From CAZDGV01 sp964505195 (GTDB lineage Bacteria > Bacteroidota > Bacteroidia > Chitinophagales > Chitinophagaceae), in assembly GCA_964505195.1 (NCBI GenBank), contig CAZDGV010000018.1, positions 1-31,388 on the forward strand: 31,388 bases of DNA, read 5' to 3'. Below are positions 1 to 7,721 of the stretch, in pieces; within the stretch, counting starts at the first letter, position 1; every line of letters starts with the position of its first letter. The position numbers and the translations under genes were made by a program. Under the pieces are notes generated by a model, which saw only the letters and a program-made list of their open reading frames with translations, was not told where the DNA came from and did no database searches.

Positions 1-1434
1 TGTACAGCTTCACTACTTTACTGTTATAATATGGCAACTGCGCAGTACACCGGTGGCGATGGCAGAGGTGATGTAATGGCGGAATCAACTGAAACTTCAC
101 TCATTTTTATTTATGTGGGTGGGCAAGGCCGTGGAGAAGCAACTGCGGCTTCTGGTGTTAGAACCATTACCGGGAACAATATTGTTTTATGGCGCGGAGG
201 TGCAACGGGTGCGGCGAATGCATGGAACAATGCGAACAACTGGGTTGCAGGAGTTGTTCCAAGCCCTACGGATTGGATCGCCATTGAACCCAACGGAAAC
301 GGGCACCAGCCGATTCTAGATCAAAATCGAACTGCAGCTGCATTGTTTTTCAACGCTGCTGAAAAAAAAGTAGATCTCGCAGGTTTCAATCTTACGCTCA
401 CTGAAACCACTGAGGGTTTTGACGCGGTTCACTATTTCCGCACCCAGGGTACGGGCACCCTCAACAGGTTACTCTCTACCACCAATCGTACATTTTTGTT
501 TCCGATGGGCAAGAGCAGTTACAATCCCGTAACCATTACCAATAATAACAATGCCAACGAAACATTTTCTGTTCGCGTGGATGATGCTGTGTATATGGAT
601 GGTCTGTCCGGGCATGAAGTTACATTACCTCGTGTGAACCGTACCTGGCATATTGGCAAAACCAATTCTACGCAAAACCCAACAGGGGTGAACTTTGTAT
701 TCCAGTGGAATGCTGCAGATGAACGGGATGGCATCAGTAACTTTCAGTTGAATCATCATAACGGCGTAGGATGGCTCATTGCCAGCAGCTCCGGAGGCAG
801 TGAAACCATTAGCTCAGATTATCCCAAAACCCTAAGCTTTACCGGCTATCGGGGCGACTTCTCTCCTTTTGCTATCGGAAGCACTTCACAACCGCTGCCT
901 GCTACCGACTTAGCGCTGAAAGCACGACCAGACAAGCAACATGTATTATTACAATGGAGAACCGTCACGGAAATCAATACCAGTCATTTTGAAATTGAAC
1001 GTAGTAGCAACGGAACCGACTTTACGCGTATCGGCAGGGTCACCGCATCTGGCAACAGCAGCTCAGAAAAAACCTATCTCTACCGCGATATGCTGCCACC
1101 TACCGGTTTACTTTGGTATCGCTTGCGCAAGGTATCCCTAACGGGAAGTCAGGCACTGAGCAATATCGTTCCCCTCTCCTTGCCCACGCGTTCACAACCC
1201 TGGGTTGGTCCAGTACCAGCAAATGCACTGCTTACGCTGCAGCTTCCTGCATCGTTTGCAGACACCTATGCGTATCAACTACACGATGTAAGCGGAAAGC
1301 TGGTAATGCAAGGGGGCGGATTAAGGGCCGGAGCAAATAACATACAAATTAATCAGCTTGCGCCGGGTATGTACCACCTCACCATCTTTTCAAATGGTGA
1401 GCGCGTGTATCAGCAATGGATAAGTAAGTATTGA
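1..1434 (+). CDS. T9SS-sorted surface/secreted protein, 3' part (5' end outside window)
   Basis: The frame is open to the first base of the window, so the Met at 31 is probably internal and the gene is truncated at its 5' end by the window edge. Counting from that Met, two copies of a Gly-rich repeat (YTGGDGRGD at residues 6-14, YVGGQGRGE at 28-36) lie 22 residues apart, and more copies probably lie upstream. A beta-rich region rich in Asn and Thr follows. A fibronectin-III-like segment (about residues 290-385, with the typical LLQWRT..EINTSHFEIERS pattern) comes next. The last ~75 residues look like a type A T9SS C-terminal sorting domain: PVPAN, then HDVSGKLV, then LAPGMYHLTI, ending in a short basic/aromatic tail. 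In Bacteroidota such domains direct export across the outer membrane and are then removed. No catalytic motif is visible, so an adhesin or structural role is only inference. Confidence 0.8.
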   Translation, partial: CTASLLYCYNMATAQYTGGDGRGDVMAESTETSLIFIYVGGQGRGEATAASGVRTITGNNIVLWRGGATGAANAWNNANNWVAGVVPSPTDWIAIEPNGNGHQPILDQNRTAAALFFNAAEKKVDLAGFNLTLTETTEGFDAVHYFRTQGTGTLNRLLSTTNRTFLFPMGKSSYNPVTITNNNNANETFSVRVDDAVYMDGLSGHEVTLPRVNRTWHIGKTNSTQNPTGVNFVFQWNAADERDGISNFQLNHHNGVGWLIASSSGGSETISSDYPKTLSFTGYRGDFSPFAIGSTSQPLPATDLALKARPDKQHVLLQWRTVTEINTSHFEIERSSNGTDFTRIGRVTASGNSSSEKTYLYRDMLPPTGLLWYRLRKVSLTGSQALSNIVPLSLPTRSQPWVGPVPANALLTLQLPASFADTYAYQLHDVSGKLVMQGGGLRAGANNIQINQLAPGMYHLTIFSNGERVYQQWISKY

Positions 1435-1467
1435 GTAGTGAGTAGTGAGTAGTAAGTAATTAGTAGT
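1433..1467. repeat. Heptanucleotide tandem repeat (GAGTAGT)n
   Basis: Three exact copies of GAGTAGT (1433-1453) are followed by two degenerate units, AAGTAAT and TAGTAGT (1454-1467). The array begins inside the TGA stop codon of the upstream gene. Because the unit is 7 bases long and contains TAG and TGA, it places stop codons in all three forward frames. It is a simple sequence repeat with no sign of coding. Confidence 0.85.
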
Positions 1468-1489
1468 TAGAAAAAGGCAAACGGTTTTA

Positions 1490-1515
1490 CAATGCTTTTG
1501 ATACTAAAAGCATTG
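1490..1515. terminator. Inverted repeat between convergent genes, possible bidirectional terminator
   Basis: A perfect 10-bp stem (CAATGCTTTT at 1490-1499, AAAAGCATTG at 1506-1515) encloses a 6-base loop. It sits between the stop codons of the surface-protein gene and sdhB, which converge here. The stem is AT-rich and its T-rich and A-rich arms give U-rich RNA in either direction. It could act as a weak two-way terminator, but no long GC-rich stem is present. Confidence 0.4.
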
Positions 1516-1552
1516 CATCCTCTTTCAAAAGCAATGATACCGAAAGTGGATT

Positions 1553-2317
1553 TTACGCTTCGCTCGTTAAAGCTGCTGATGCATATTCTGCATTCAGTCG
1601 CGCAATATTGGTGATGGAAATTTCTTTGGGGCAAACCGCTTCGCAGGCACCGGTATTGGTACAGGCACCAAAACCTTCTTTGTCCATCTGCGCTACCATA
1701 TTCACCACGCGGTCTTTGCGCTCAGGCGAACCCTGGGGCAACAATGCGAGATGCGATACTTTGGCGGAAACGAAGAGCATGGCGGAGCTGTTTTTACAAG
1801 CTGCCACACAGGCGCCGCAACCGATACAAGCAGCTGCTGCAAAAGATGCATCGGCTTTGTCTTTTTCAACGGCAATGGCATTGGCATCTACCGCATTACC
1901 AGTATTTACACTGATGTATCCGCCCGCCTGAATAATGCGATCGAATGCGGAGCGATCTACCATCAGATCTTTGATTACGGGGAATGCCTTGGCGCGCCAG
2001 GGTTCTACCACAATGGTATCGCCATCTTTAAAAGCACGCATGTGCAGCTGACAGGTAGTATTTGCCTGCCAAGGACCATGGGGGCGGCCGTTGATGTACA
2101 TGGAGCACATACCGCAAATGCCTTCGCGACAATCATGATCGAATGCAATGGGATCCTTGCCCTCACGGATGAGTTTTTCATTTAGCACATCGATCATTTC
2201 CAGAAACGACATTTCACTGGATACATTTTCCACCTGGTAGGTTTCAAAACGACCTGCTTCGCGACTGTTTTGCTGACGCCATACTTTCAGGTTAAGATTC
2301 ATCTGATAGTGCTCCAT
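1553..2317 (-). CDS. sdhB: Succinate dehydrogenase / fumarate reductase iron-sulfur subunit
   Basis: This subunit carries electrons from the flavin of SdhA to the membrane cytochrome SdhC and quinone. All three cluster motifs are intact. The [2Fe-2S] cluster uses C63, C68, C71 and C89. The [4Fe-4S] and [3Fe-4S] clusters use C164-x2-C167-x2-C170-x3-C174, then C219, C225 and C229 with the usual Pro after the last Cys. The length of 254 residues is normal for the family. It is the last gene of the sdhC-sdhA-sdhB unit, 24 bases after sdhA. A second Met at residue 6 (start 2302) begins the conserved NLNLKVWRQ segment and is an equally plausible start. Whether the enzyme runs as succinate dehydrogenase or fumarate reductase cannot be told from sequence. 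Confidence 0.96.
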   Translation of the reverse strand: MEHYQMNLNLKVWRQQNSREAGRFETYQVENVSSEMSFLEMIDVLNEKLIREGKDPIAFDHDCREGICGMCSMYINGRPHGPWQANTTCQLHMRAFKDGDTIVVEPWRAKAFPVIKDLMVDRSAFDRIIQAGGYISVNTGNAVDANAIAVEKDKADASFAAAACIGCGACVAACKNSSAMLFVSAKVSHLALLPQGSPERKDRVVNMVAQMDKEGFGACTNTGACEAVCPKEISITNIARLNAEYASAALTSEA

Positions 2318-2341
2318 ATAAAAACGATAATGCGTTAAAAA

Positions 2342-4312
2342 TTATTTATAGCTTCTTTGGCTGGGTTTCACTACTTCGTAGTCTAGATTTTCTTTGTGCA
2401 GCTCCCAGTTGTGTTCGCCCTTCAACTCCCAAGCCGACACATACATATAGCGATCATCGTGACGCAGCGCCTCCCCTTCTTCGGTTTGGTGCTCTTCACG
2501 GAAATGACCACCACAGCTTTCTTCGCGCTGCAGCGCATCGATGCACATCAGCTCACCCAACTCAATGAAGTCGGCAACGCGGTTGGCCTTGTCGAGCTCG
2601 GGATTCATGCTGTCGATGGTTCCGGGTATGCGTACATCGCTCCAGAATTCTTTTTTCAGCTGACGAATATCTTCAATGGCTTTTTTCAACCCTTCAGAAC
2701 TACGTGCCATACCGCATTCATCCCACATAATTTTTCCAAGGCGCTTGTGGAAGCTCTCAACGGTTTGCTTGCCCTGAATATTCATCAATTGTTGAATGCG
2801 TGCATTCACAGCTTGCTCCGCTTCTTCAAATGCAGGATGATCTGTAGAAATCGCACCCGTGCGAATTTCATCGGCAAGGTAATTGCCCAGCGTGTAGGGA
2901 ATTACAAAATATCCGTCGGCCAGCCCCTGCATCAGCGCAGAAGCACCCAAGCGGTTGGCACCATGATCGCTGAAATTGGCTTCGCCCAATGCATACAATC
3001 CAGGTACGGTTGTCATGAGTTCATAATCCACCCACAGTCCGCCCATAGTATAATGCACGGCAGGATAAATGCGCATCGGAACTTCGTAGGGGTTTTCGCC
3101 GGTAATTTTTTCGTACATGTCGAAGAGGTTACCATACTTCTCTTTCACAATATCTTTTCCCAGCTGAATAATGGTTGCTTCATCGGCTTGAATGCCCTGC
3201 TTGCCCGCTTCAATGCGACCGTAACGCTTGATGGCATCGGCGTAATCGAGGTAAACGGCCTGCTTGGACGAACCCACGCCGTAGCCGGCATCGCAGCGTT
3301 CTTTCGCTGCACGGGAAGCCACATCGCGGGGAACCAGGTTACCAAAAGCAGGATATCTTCTTTCGAGATAATAATCTCTTTCTTCTTCAGGAATTTCGTT
3401 GGGCTTGCGTGTGTCGCCTTTTTGCTTAGGCACCCAAATACGCCCATCATTACGAAGTGATTCACTCATAAGCGTAAGCTTGCTCTGATGATCGCCGCTT
3501 ACGGGAATACAGGTCGGGTGAATTTGCGTAAAGCAAGGGTTGGCGAACAGCGCTCCCTTTTTATGTGCTTTCCAAGCAGCGGTCACATTGCTGCCCATCG
3601 CATTGGTAGAAAGATAGAATACGTTACCGTAACCGCCCGAGCAGAGGAGTACGGCATGTCCGGCATGTTTTTCCAGCGCTCCCGTTACCAGGTTGCGGGC
3701 AATGATGCCGCGTGCTTTGCCATCTACCACTACCACATCGAGCATTTCATGGCGGGCAAACATTTGCACATTACCAAGTGCTACCTGACGTTCAAGGGCC
3801 TGATAAGCGCCAATCAACAGCTGCTGTCCGGTTTGTCCGGCTGCATAAAAGGTACGCTGCACCTGCGTGCCACCGAAAGAGCGGTTGCTGAGCAATCCGC
3901 CATATTCACGGGCAAAGGGAACCCCCTGTGCCACGCACTGATCAATGATATTGGTACTTACTTCAGCAAGGCGATATACGTTGCCTTCGCGTGCGCGATA
4001 GTCGCCTCCTTTAATGGTATCGTAAAACAAGCGATATACACTGTCGCCGTCGTTCTGATAGTTTTTGGCTGCATTGATGCCACCCTGCGCGGCAATAGAA
4101 TGTGCGCGGCGAGGTGAATCCTGAAAGCAGAATGCTTTTACACTGTAGCCCAGCTCAGCCAGTGAAGCGGCGGCCGAAGCTCCGGCCAAACCGGTACCGA
4201 CTACAATTACTTCCAGCTTGCGCTTGTTGGCAGGGTTTACCAGCTTACAGGTGGCTTTATAGTTTTTCCACTTCTGTTCTAAAGGACCGGCGGGAATTTT
4301 TGAATTCAGCAT
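2342..4312 (-). CDS. sdhA: Succinate dehydrogenase / fumarate reductase flavoprotein subunit
   Basis: This is the FAD-containing catalytic subunit that interconverts succinate and fumarate at the inner face of the membrane. Numbered from the chosen start, the dinucleotide-binding motif VVGTGLAGASAA occupies residues 37-48. The His that normally holds FAD covalently is H71, in RRAHSIAAQGG. The substrate-binding HPT...SESLRNDG block and the C-terminal HYTMGGLWVD and GANRLGASALM blocks are present. The open frame extends to 4369, but residues before MLNSKIPAGP are unlike the family, so I place the start at 4312 (656 residues). sdhC ends about 93 bases upstream. The long C-terminal helical region with CGGHFREEHQ fits the Bacteroidota / epsilonproteobacterial di-haem cytochrome b class. 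Confidence 0.95.
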   Translation of the reverse strand: MLNSKIPAGPLEQKWKNYKATCKLVNPANKRKLEVIVVGTGLAGASAAASLAELGYSVKAFCFQDSPRRAHSIAAQGGINAAKNYQNDGDSVYRLFYDTIKGGDYRAREGNVYRLAEVSTNIIDQCVAQGVPFAREYGGLLSNRSFGGTQVQRTFYAAGQTGQQLLIGAYQALERQVALGNVQMFARHEMLDVVVVDGKARGIIARNLVTGALEKHAGHAVLLCSGGYGNVFYLSTNAMGSNVTAAWKAHKKGALFANPCFTQIHPTCIPVSGDHQSKLTLMSESLRNDGRIWVPKQKGDTRKPNEIPEEERDYYLERRYPAFGNLVPRDVASRAAKERCDAGYGVGSSKQAVYLDYADAIKRYGRIEAGKQGIQADEATIIQLGKDIVKEKYGNLFDMYEKITGENPYEVPMRIYPAVHYTMGGLWVDYELMTTVPGLYALGEANFSDHGANRLGASALMQGLADGYFVIPYTLGNYLADEIRTGAISTDHPAFEEAEQAVNARIQQLMNIQGKQTVESFHKRLGKIMWDECGMARSSEGLKKAIEDIRQLKKEFWSDVRIPGTIDSMNPELDKANRVADFIELGELMCIDALQREESCGGHFREEHQTEEGEALRHDDRYMYVSAWELKGEHNWELHKENLDYEVVKPSQRSYK

Positions 4313-4405
4313 ATCGTCAGTTTGTATCGAAATTATTACTTCAAAATCTTTCGGCAGTATTCTGTTCAACCCAAGGCCGCAACAGCTGCTTCTTTGCTTT
4401 CACAG

Positions 4406-5098
4406 TTAAGGCACCCAGTTCAGATACATGCTCACGGGCATCATTGCAAATGCCAGCGAAACGACCAGTGAAAATCCGTAGCCCATCGTTTGCAACATAC
4501 CCAAATAGCGTGTATTGTGTACGCCTAGCGAACGGAATGCACTATGAAAACCATGCATAAGATGCCATGCGAGAGAGATGCATCCAAGCACATAGGCAAT
4601 CACAATCCAGAGTTCTGTGAAAGTTGCTTTCATCAAACCATACATGTCATGCATCACCGCAGTATTTTCATAGGCAATGGGTTCTAAGCCTTCATGCGTA
4701 AAGCGTGCTGGCACCCAAAAATGCGCCAGATGCAAGAGCAGAAAAAGCAAAATGAGCGTACCCAGCAAGCCCATAGAGCGACTGTACCACTTACTGCCCT
4801 TATTGCCCATGTTTACCTGATAAGCGGTACCGCGTTTAGCGCGATTTTCCAGCTCAAGCAGATAGCCCTGCACAATATGTGCGATGAAGCCGGCAAAGAG
4901 TCCCACTTCCATAATGCGGATTACGACGGTGGAACCCATAAAATGCGCGGCTTTATTAAACATGATGCCGCCATCCATGGCCCAGATACATGCATTGATG
5001 CCCACATGAATGATAAGGAAGCTGATTAAAAAAATACCAGTAAATCCCATCACGAATTTGCGCCCTACGGAAGAAGTAAAAATCGCTTTCCAGGTCAT
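4406..5098 (-). CDS. sdhC: Succinate dehydrogenase cytochrome b subunit (single di-haem type)
   Basis: This is the membrane anchor that carries haem b and passes electrons to menaquinone. The 230-residue protein has about five hydrophobic segments. Candidate haem-ligand histidines lie in or near them: H31, H74, H123 and H179/H182. The opening SSVGRKFVMGFTG is typical of Bacteroidota SdhC. One larger cytochrome b subunit replaces the separate SdhC and SdhD of enterobacteria, which is the known arrangement in Bacteroidota. It is the first gene of the unit, with a -7 box 25 bases before the start. The role is firm from the order C-A-B; individual haem ligands are inferred from position only. Confidence 0.92.
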   Translation of the reverse strand: MTWKAIFTSSVGRKFVMGFTGIFLISFLIIHVGINACIWAMDGGIMFNKAAHFMGSTVVIRIMEVGLFAGFIAHIVQGYLLELENRAKRGTAYQVNMGNKGSKWYSRSMGLLGTLILLFLLLHLAHFWVPARFTHEGLEPIAYENTAVMHDMYGLMKATFTELWIVIAYVLGCISLAWHLMHGFHSAFRSLGVHNTRYLGMLQTMGYGFSLVVSLAFAMMPVSMYLNWVP

Positions 5099-5123
5099 AA
5101 AGAATGGTTTTTTATACGCGCTG

Positions 5124-5151
5124 CAAATTTAGGGTAGGAAGTGCTGACAAT
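5124..5151 (-). promoter_or_regulatory. Bacteroidota-type promoter for sdhCAB
   Basis: Read on the minus strand, TAAATTTG (5131-5124) is a perfect match to the TAnnTTTG -7 box, 25 bases before the sdhC ATG. ATTG (5151-5148), 16 bases further upstream, is a poor candidate for the -33 TTTG box. Confidence 0.55.
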
Positions 5152-5264
5152 CACACCGATTTGCACTTTTTTTCACCTGAAATCTCCACACCCGTTCACA
5201 ACTTCAACACCTTAAAATACACGAGAGCTGTGCGACCGGTTCAAGAAGATATAAGAAGATTCTG

Positions 5265-5831
5265 TTAAACCCCGATACGGTTTAACAACTCAGTGTCAAT
5301 TTTTCGGAAAAGATGGATGGGTTTGTACACCCGCCAGTCGGGCAGATCCATTAACTCGAGGTAGCGATGCAGCTTCATATTGCGGAAATCATACTGCGCT
5401 GCATCGCTCATATTCAGCATTACCAGCCAGCCGTTTTCATCGGTCACCTCATCAAACCACTCTTCATAGTAGTCTTTTTCGCTGCCGTGAAAGTTGAGCA
5501 CATTTTCTGCAATGAGAATGTATTTGTAGATGCCATGATCCATGAATTTTTCAATCACTTCGCGTTTGAGCTCCATGATGTCGTTTTCAATGGCATCATT
5601 CCATTCGCCGATCATTTCAATGATTATATATCCTTCTTGGTAATCGGCCATGAGCACTTTTAGATACAGCGTGCGACTGCCGAAATCATCCCACTGCGGG
5701 TGGATATAGAAATTGTACACCGTTTGCGAAAATTCAAACTCGGAATAAATGCGCCCAAAAAACGGAGAGCGCTCGTCTTCTTCGCTGGTGTAAATATGTC
5801 GCCAATTGTAATATGGTTCTATATCATGCAT
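5265..5831 (-). CDS. Conserved-looking hypothetical protein, acidic, soluble
   Basis: I do not recognise this 188-residue protein. It is strongly acidic and rich in Tyr, Trp, Phe and Asp/Glu, with no signal peptide, membrane segment, Cys motif or nucleotide-binding loop. The N-terminal half (EPYYNWRHIYTSEEDE, then SRTLYLKVLMADYQEGYIIIEMIGEW) predicts as alternating beta strands. The C-terminal part is helical and ends LFRKIDTELLNRIGV. Codon use resembles the neighbours and there are no internal stops, so it is very likely a real gene. It follows murQ by 66 bases on the same strand and may share its transcript. A GATCTTTG at 5847-5840, one base off the -7 consensus, could give it its own promoter. 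No function is proposed. Confidence 0.8.
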   Translation of the reverse strand: MHDIEPYYNWRHIYTSEEDERSPFFGRIYSEFEFSQTVYNFYIHPQWDDFGSRTLYLKVLMADYQEGYIIIEMIGEWNDAIENDIMELKREVIEKFMDHGIYKYILIAENVLNFHGSEKDYYEEWFDEVTDENGWLVMLNMSDAAQYDFRNMKLHRYLELMDLPDWRVYKPIHLFRKIDTELLNRIGV

Positions 5832-5897
5832 CGATGCTGCAAAGATCGCAGATCAGAGATATTGCATGCAAGCGAATCTTTCCAAAAAAAATAAAAA

Positions 5898-6713
5898 CTA
5901 GAGCGTGCTGAGTGCTTTTTTAACACTACCGTGTTGAAGGAGGAGATTTTTAGCTTGATCATAATCGCTGATGCCGCTTTTGAGCATAAGCATTTTTACG
6001 CCGCGGTCAACCAGCTTCTCATTGCTGAGTTGCATATTTACCATGCGGTTGTCTTCTACCCTGCCCAGCTGTATCATTACGGCGGTTGAAATCATGTTGA
6101 GGACCAGCTTTTGCGCGGTGCCACTTTTCATGCGGGTACTGCCGGTAACAAATTCGGGACCTACCACAACTTCAATGGGAAAATCAGCCACTTTGCTTAC
6201 GGGCGAATGAGGGTTGCAACTAATACTGCCGGTAACAATACCGCGGGCACGGCATTCTTCCAGTGCGCCAATTACATAGGGTGTGGTACCGCTGGCAGCG
6301 ATGCCGATCACCACATCTTTATCGGTTACCTGATGCTGTTGCAAGTCGGTCCAGCCCTGCGCTTTGCTATCTTCCGCAAATTCCACCGCGGTGGTAATGG
6401 CTTTTTCACCGCCTGCGATGATGCCGATCACCAAGCCGTAAGGTACACCATAAGTAGGCGGACATTCACTGGCATCTACAATGCCCAGTCGGCCGCTGGT
6501 ACCGGCACCGATATAAAACAGTCGGCCACCCATGAGCATTTTATCGGTAATCGCTTGTACGAGGGGTTCTATCCAGGGGATGGCATTGCGCACGGCAAGC
6601 GGCACCACCTGATCTTCTGCGTTGATATTTTCAAGCAGTTGCGTAACGCTCATCTGCTCCAGGTGCCTATACTTTGATTCCTGTTCTGTAATGCGTTCAA
6701 AATCGTTGGGCAT
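5898..6713 (-). CDS. murQ: N-acetylmuramic acid 6-phosphate etherase
   Basis: MurQ removes the D-lactyl ether from MurNAc 6-phosphate, giving GlcNAc 6-phosphate during recycling of peptidoglycan fragments in the cytoplasm. The 271-residue protein is a single SIS domain. Residues 68-77 hold the sugar-phosphate loop IGAGTSGRLG. E83 in DASECPPTYG and E114 in EFAED match the two glutamates known to be catalytic in E. coli MurQ, at the same numbers. The block GSTRMKSGTAQK and the end motif NEKLVDRG are also family signatures. It lies 48 bases after a BadF-type sugar kinase on the same strand, which would supply the phosphorylated substrate. No MurP-type PTS or other MurNAc transporter is nearby. 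Confidence 0.96.
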   Translation of the reverse strand: MPNDFERITEQESKYRHLEQMSVTQLLENINAEDQVVPLAVRNAIPWIEPLVQAITDKMLMGGRLFYIGAGTSGRLGIVDASECPPTYGVPYGLVIGIIAGGEKAITTAVEFAEDSKAQGWTDLQQHQVTDKDVVIGIAASGTTPYVIGALEECRARGIVTGSISCNPHSPVSKVADFPIEVVVGPEFVTGSTRMKSGTAQKLVLNMISTAVMIQLGRVEDNRMVNMQLSNEKLVDRGVKMLMLKSGISDYDQAKNLLLQHGSVKKALSTL

Positions 6714-6761
6714 GTTGTTTGTTTTAGAGGCAGCTGAAATATTCTAAACGATGTTGCTATT

Positions 6762-7610
6762 TCAAGAACGGCTGTGATACGTAATCAGTCCCTCCATCGG
6801 ATTTTTCAGGATGCGTCCGCAGTCGAGTCCGTAAGATAAGCACATTTCTTTTAGCACATCGCGAAAGGCATAAGCCACACCGCCAACAAAGTGGAGGGGA
6901 TATTTCCAGCTTTCAGGATATTTATAAAGATGATTGAAGAAGAAATCATTAAAAGCATCTTCTATGATATTCTCCACCATGTAATGTCCGCGGTTTTCTG
7001 AAAGAAAAAGCGCAAAACTCGCTAAATAGCGGTTGGGCAAGGGTTTACGGTACACCTGATCCAAAATTTCGAGCTTGCCGGTTTTATATTTCTTTTCAAA
7101 ACGTTCGATCAATTCCGCATCAAAGGTTTTATAGAGATAGTACTGCAATACTTTTTTACCCAAATAGGCGCCGCTACCTTCATCGCCAAGAACATAACCT
7201 AGTCCAGGACTATTGCGCACCATTCTTCTGCCATCGAAATAACAGGAATTAGAACCTGTACCCAAAATGCTCGCAATGCCTTTACTGCGACCGCAGAGTG
7301 CGCGTGCCGCCGCCATGAGATCATGCGTTACTTCCACATGCGCAAGATTGGTAAAACTGCGCTTGAGTGCCCAGCGTATATTTTTTACGTTATCGGGATT
7401 GGTGCATCCGGTGCCGTAATAGTAAATTTCATCTACCTTCTCCTTTTTGAGCTGCGGCAACAATTCTTTCAGCAGCAACTGCTGAATCTGTTCTCTTGTC
7501 ATGAAATAAGGCGCAATGCCCTGGGTAAAAAAAACCGTTTTTTTTCTCCCTTTTACCAAACACCATTCTGCCTTGGTAGCTCCACTGTCTGCGATCAATT
7601 TTATTGCCAT
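6762..7610 (-). CDS. BadF/BadG-family amino-sugar kinase (GlcNAc / MurNAc kinase-like)
   Basis: This 282-residue ATPase has the actin-like fold signatures of the BadF/BadG/BcrA/BcrD family: phosphate-1 loop DSGATKAEW at residues 8-16, the ILGTGSNS motif in the middle, and GLGYVLGDEGSGAYLG soon after. The family includes N-acetylglucosamine kinases and the MurNAc/GlcNAc kinase MurK. Placement 48 bases upstream of murQ makes phosphorylation of MurNAc or GlcNAc from cell-wall turnover the likely job. I leave the symbol blank because substrate choice is not visible. The start at 7610 places DSGATK at the usual distance from the N-terminus. It is divergent from the protease gene at 7722 and has its own -7 box. 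Confidence 0.85.
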   Translation of the reverse strand: MAIKLIADSGATKAEWCLVKGRKKTVFFTQGIAPYFMTREQIQQLLLKELLPQLKKEKVDEIYYYGTGCTNPDNVKNIRWALKRSFTNLAHVEVTHDLMAAARALCGRSKGIASILGTGSNSCYFDGRRMVRNSPGLGYVLGDEGSGAYLGKKVLQYYLYKTFDAELIERFEKKYKTGKLEILDQVYRKPLPNRYLASFALFLSENRGHYMVENIIEDAFNDFFFNHLYKYPESWKYPLHFVGGVAYAFRDVLKEMCLSYGLDCGRILKNPMEGLITYHSRS

Positions 7611-7644
7611 GCGCGCTGCCTTTGAAATGCTCCGGCAAATTAAA

Positions 7645-7652
7645 CAAACCTA
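7645..7652 (-). promoter_or_regulatory. -7 box for the sugar kinase-murQ unit
   Basis: On the minus strand the sequence is TAGGTTTG, a perfect TAnnTTTG box, 34 bases before the kinase ATG at 7610. No clear TTTG -33 element lies at the expected distance. It is back to back with the protease promoter. Confidence 0.45.
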
Positions 7653-7676
7653 TTCATTCCTTCATGTGTTTTGTCT

Positions 7677-7684
7677 TAATTTTG
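7677..7684 (+). promoter_or_regulatory. -7 box for the C-terminal processing protease
   Basis: TAATTTTG is a perfect TAnnTTTG box, 37 bases before the ATG at 7722. The -33 element is not clear. Confidence 0.45.
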
Positions 7685-7721
7685 AAGTTTCGCAAACGTT
7701 ATTGATCAAGGTCTGCCGCGC

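Noticed and set aside
4313..4369. Nineteen extra residues at the start of sdhA
   Set aside because: They are not like the family, and Met at 4312 begins the conserved segment.
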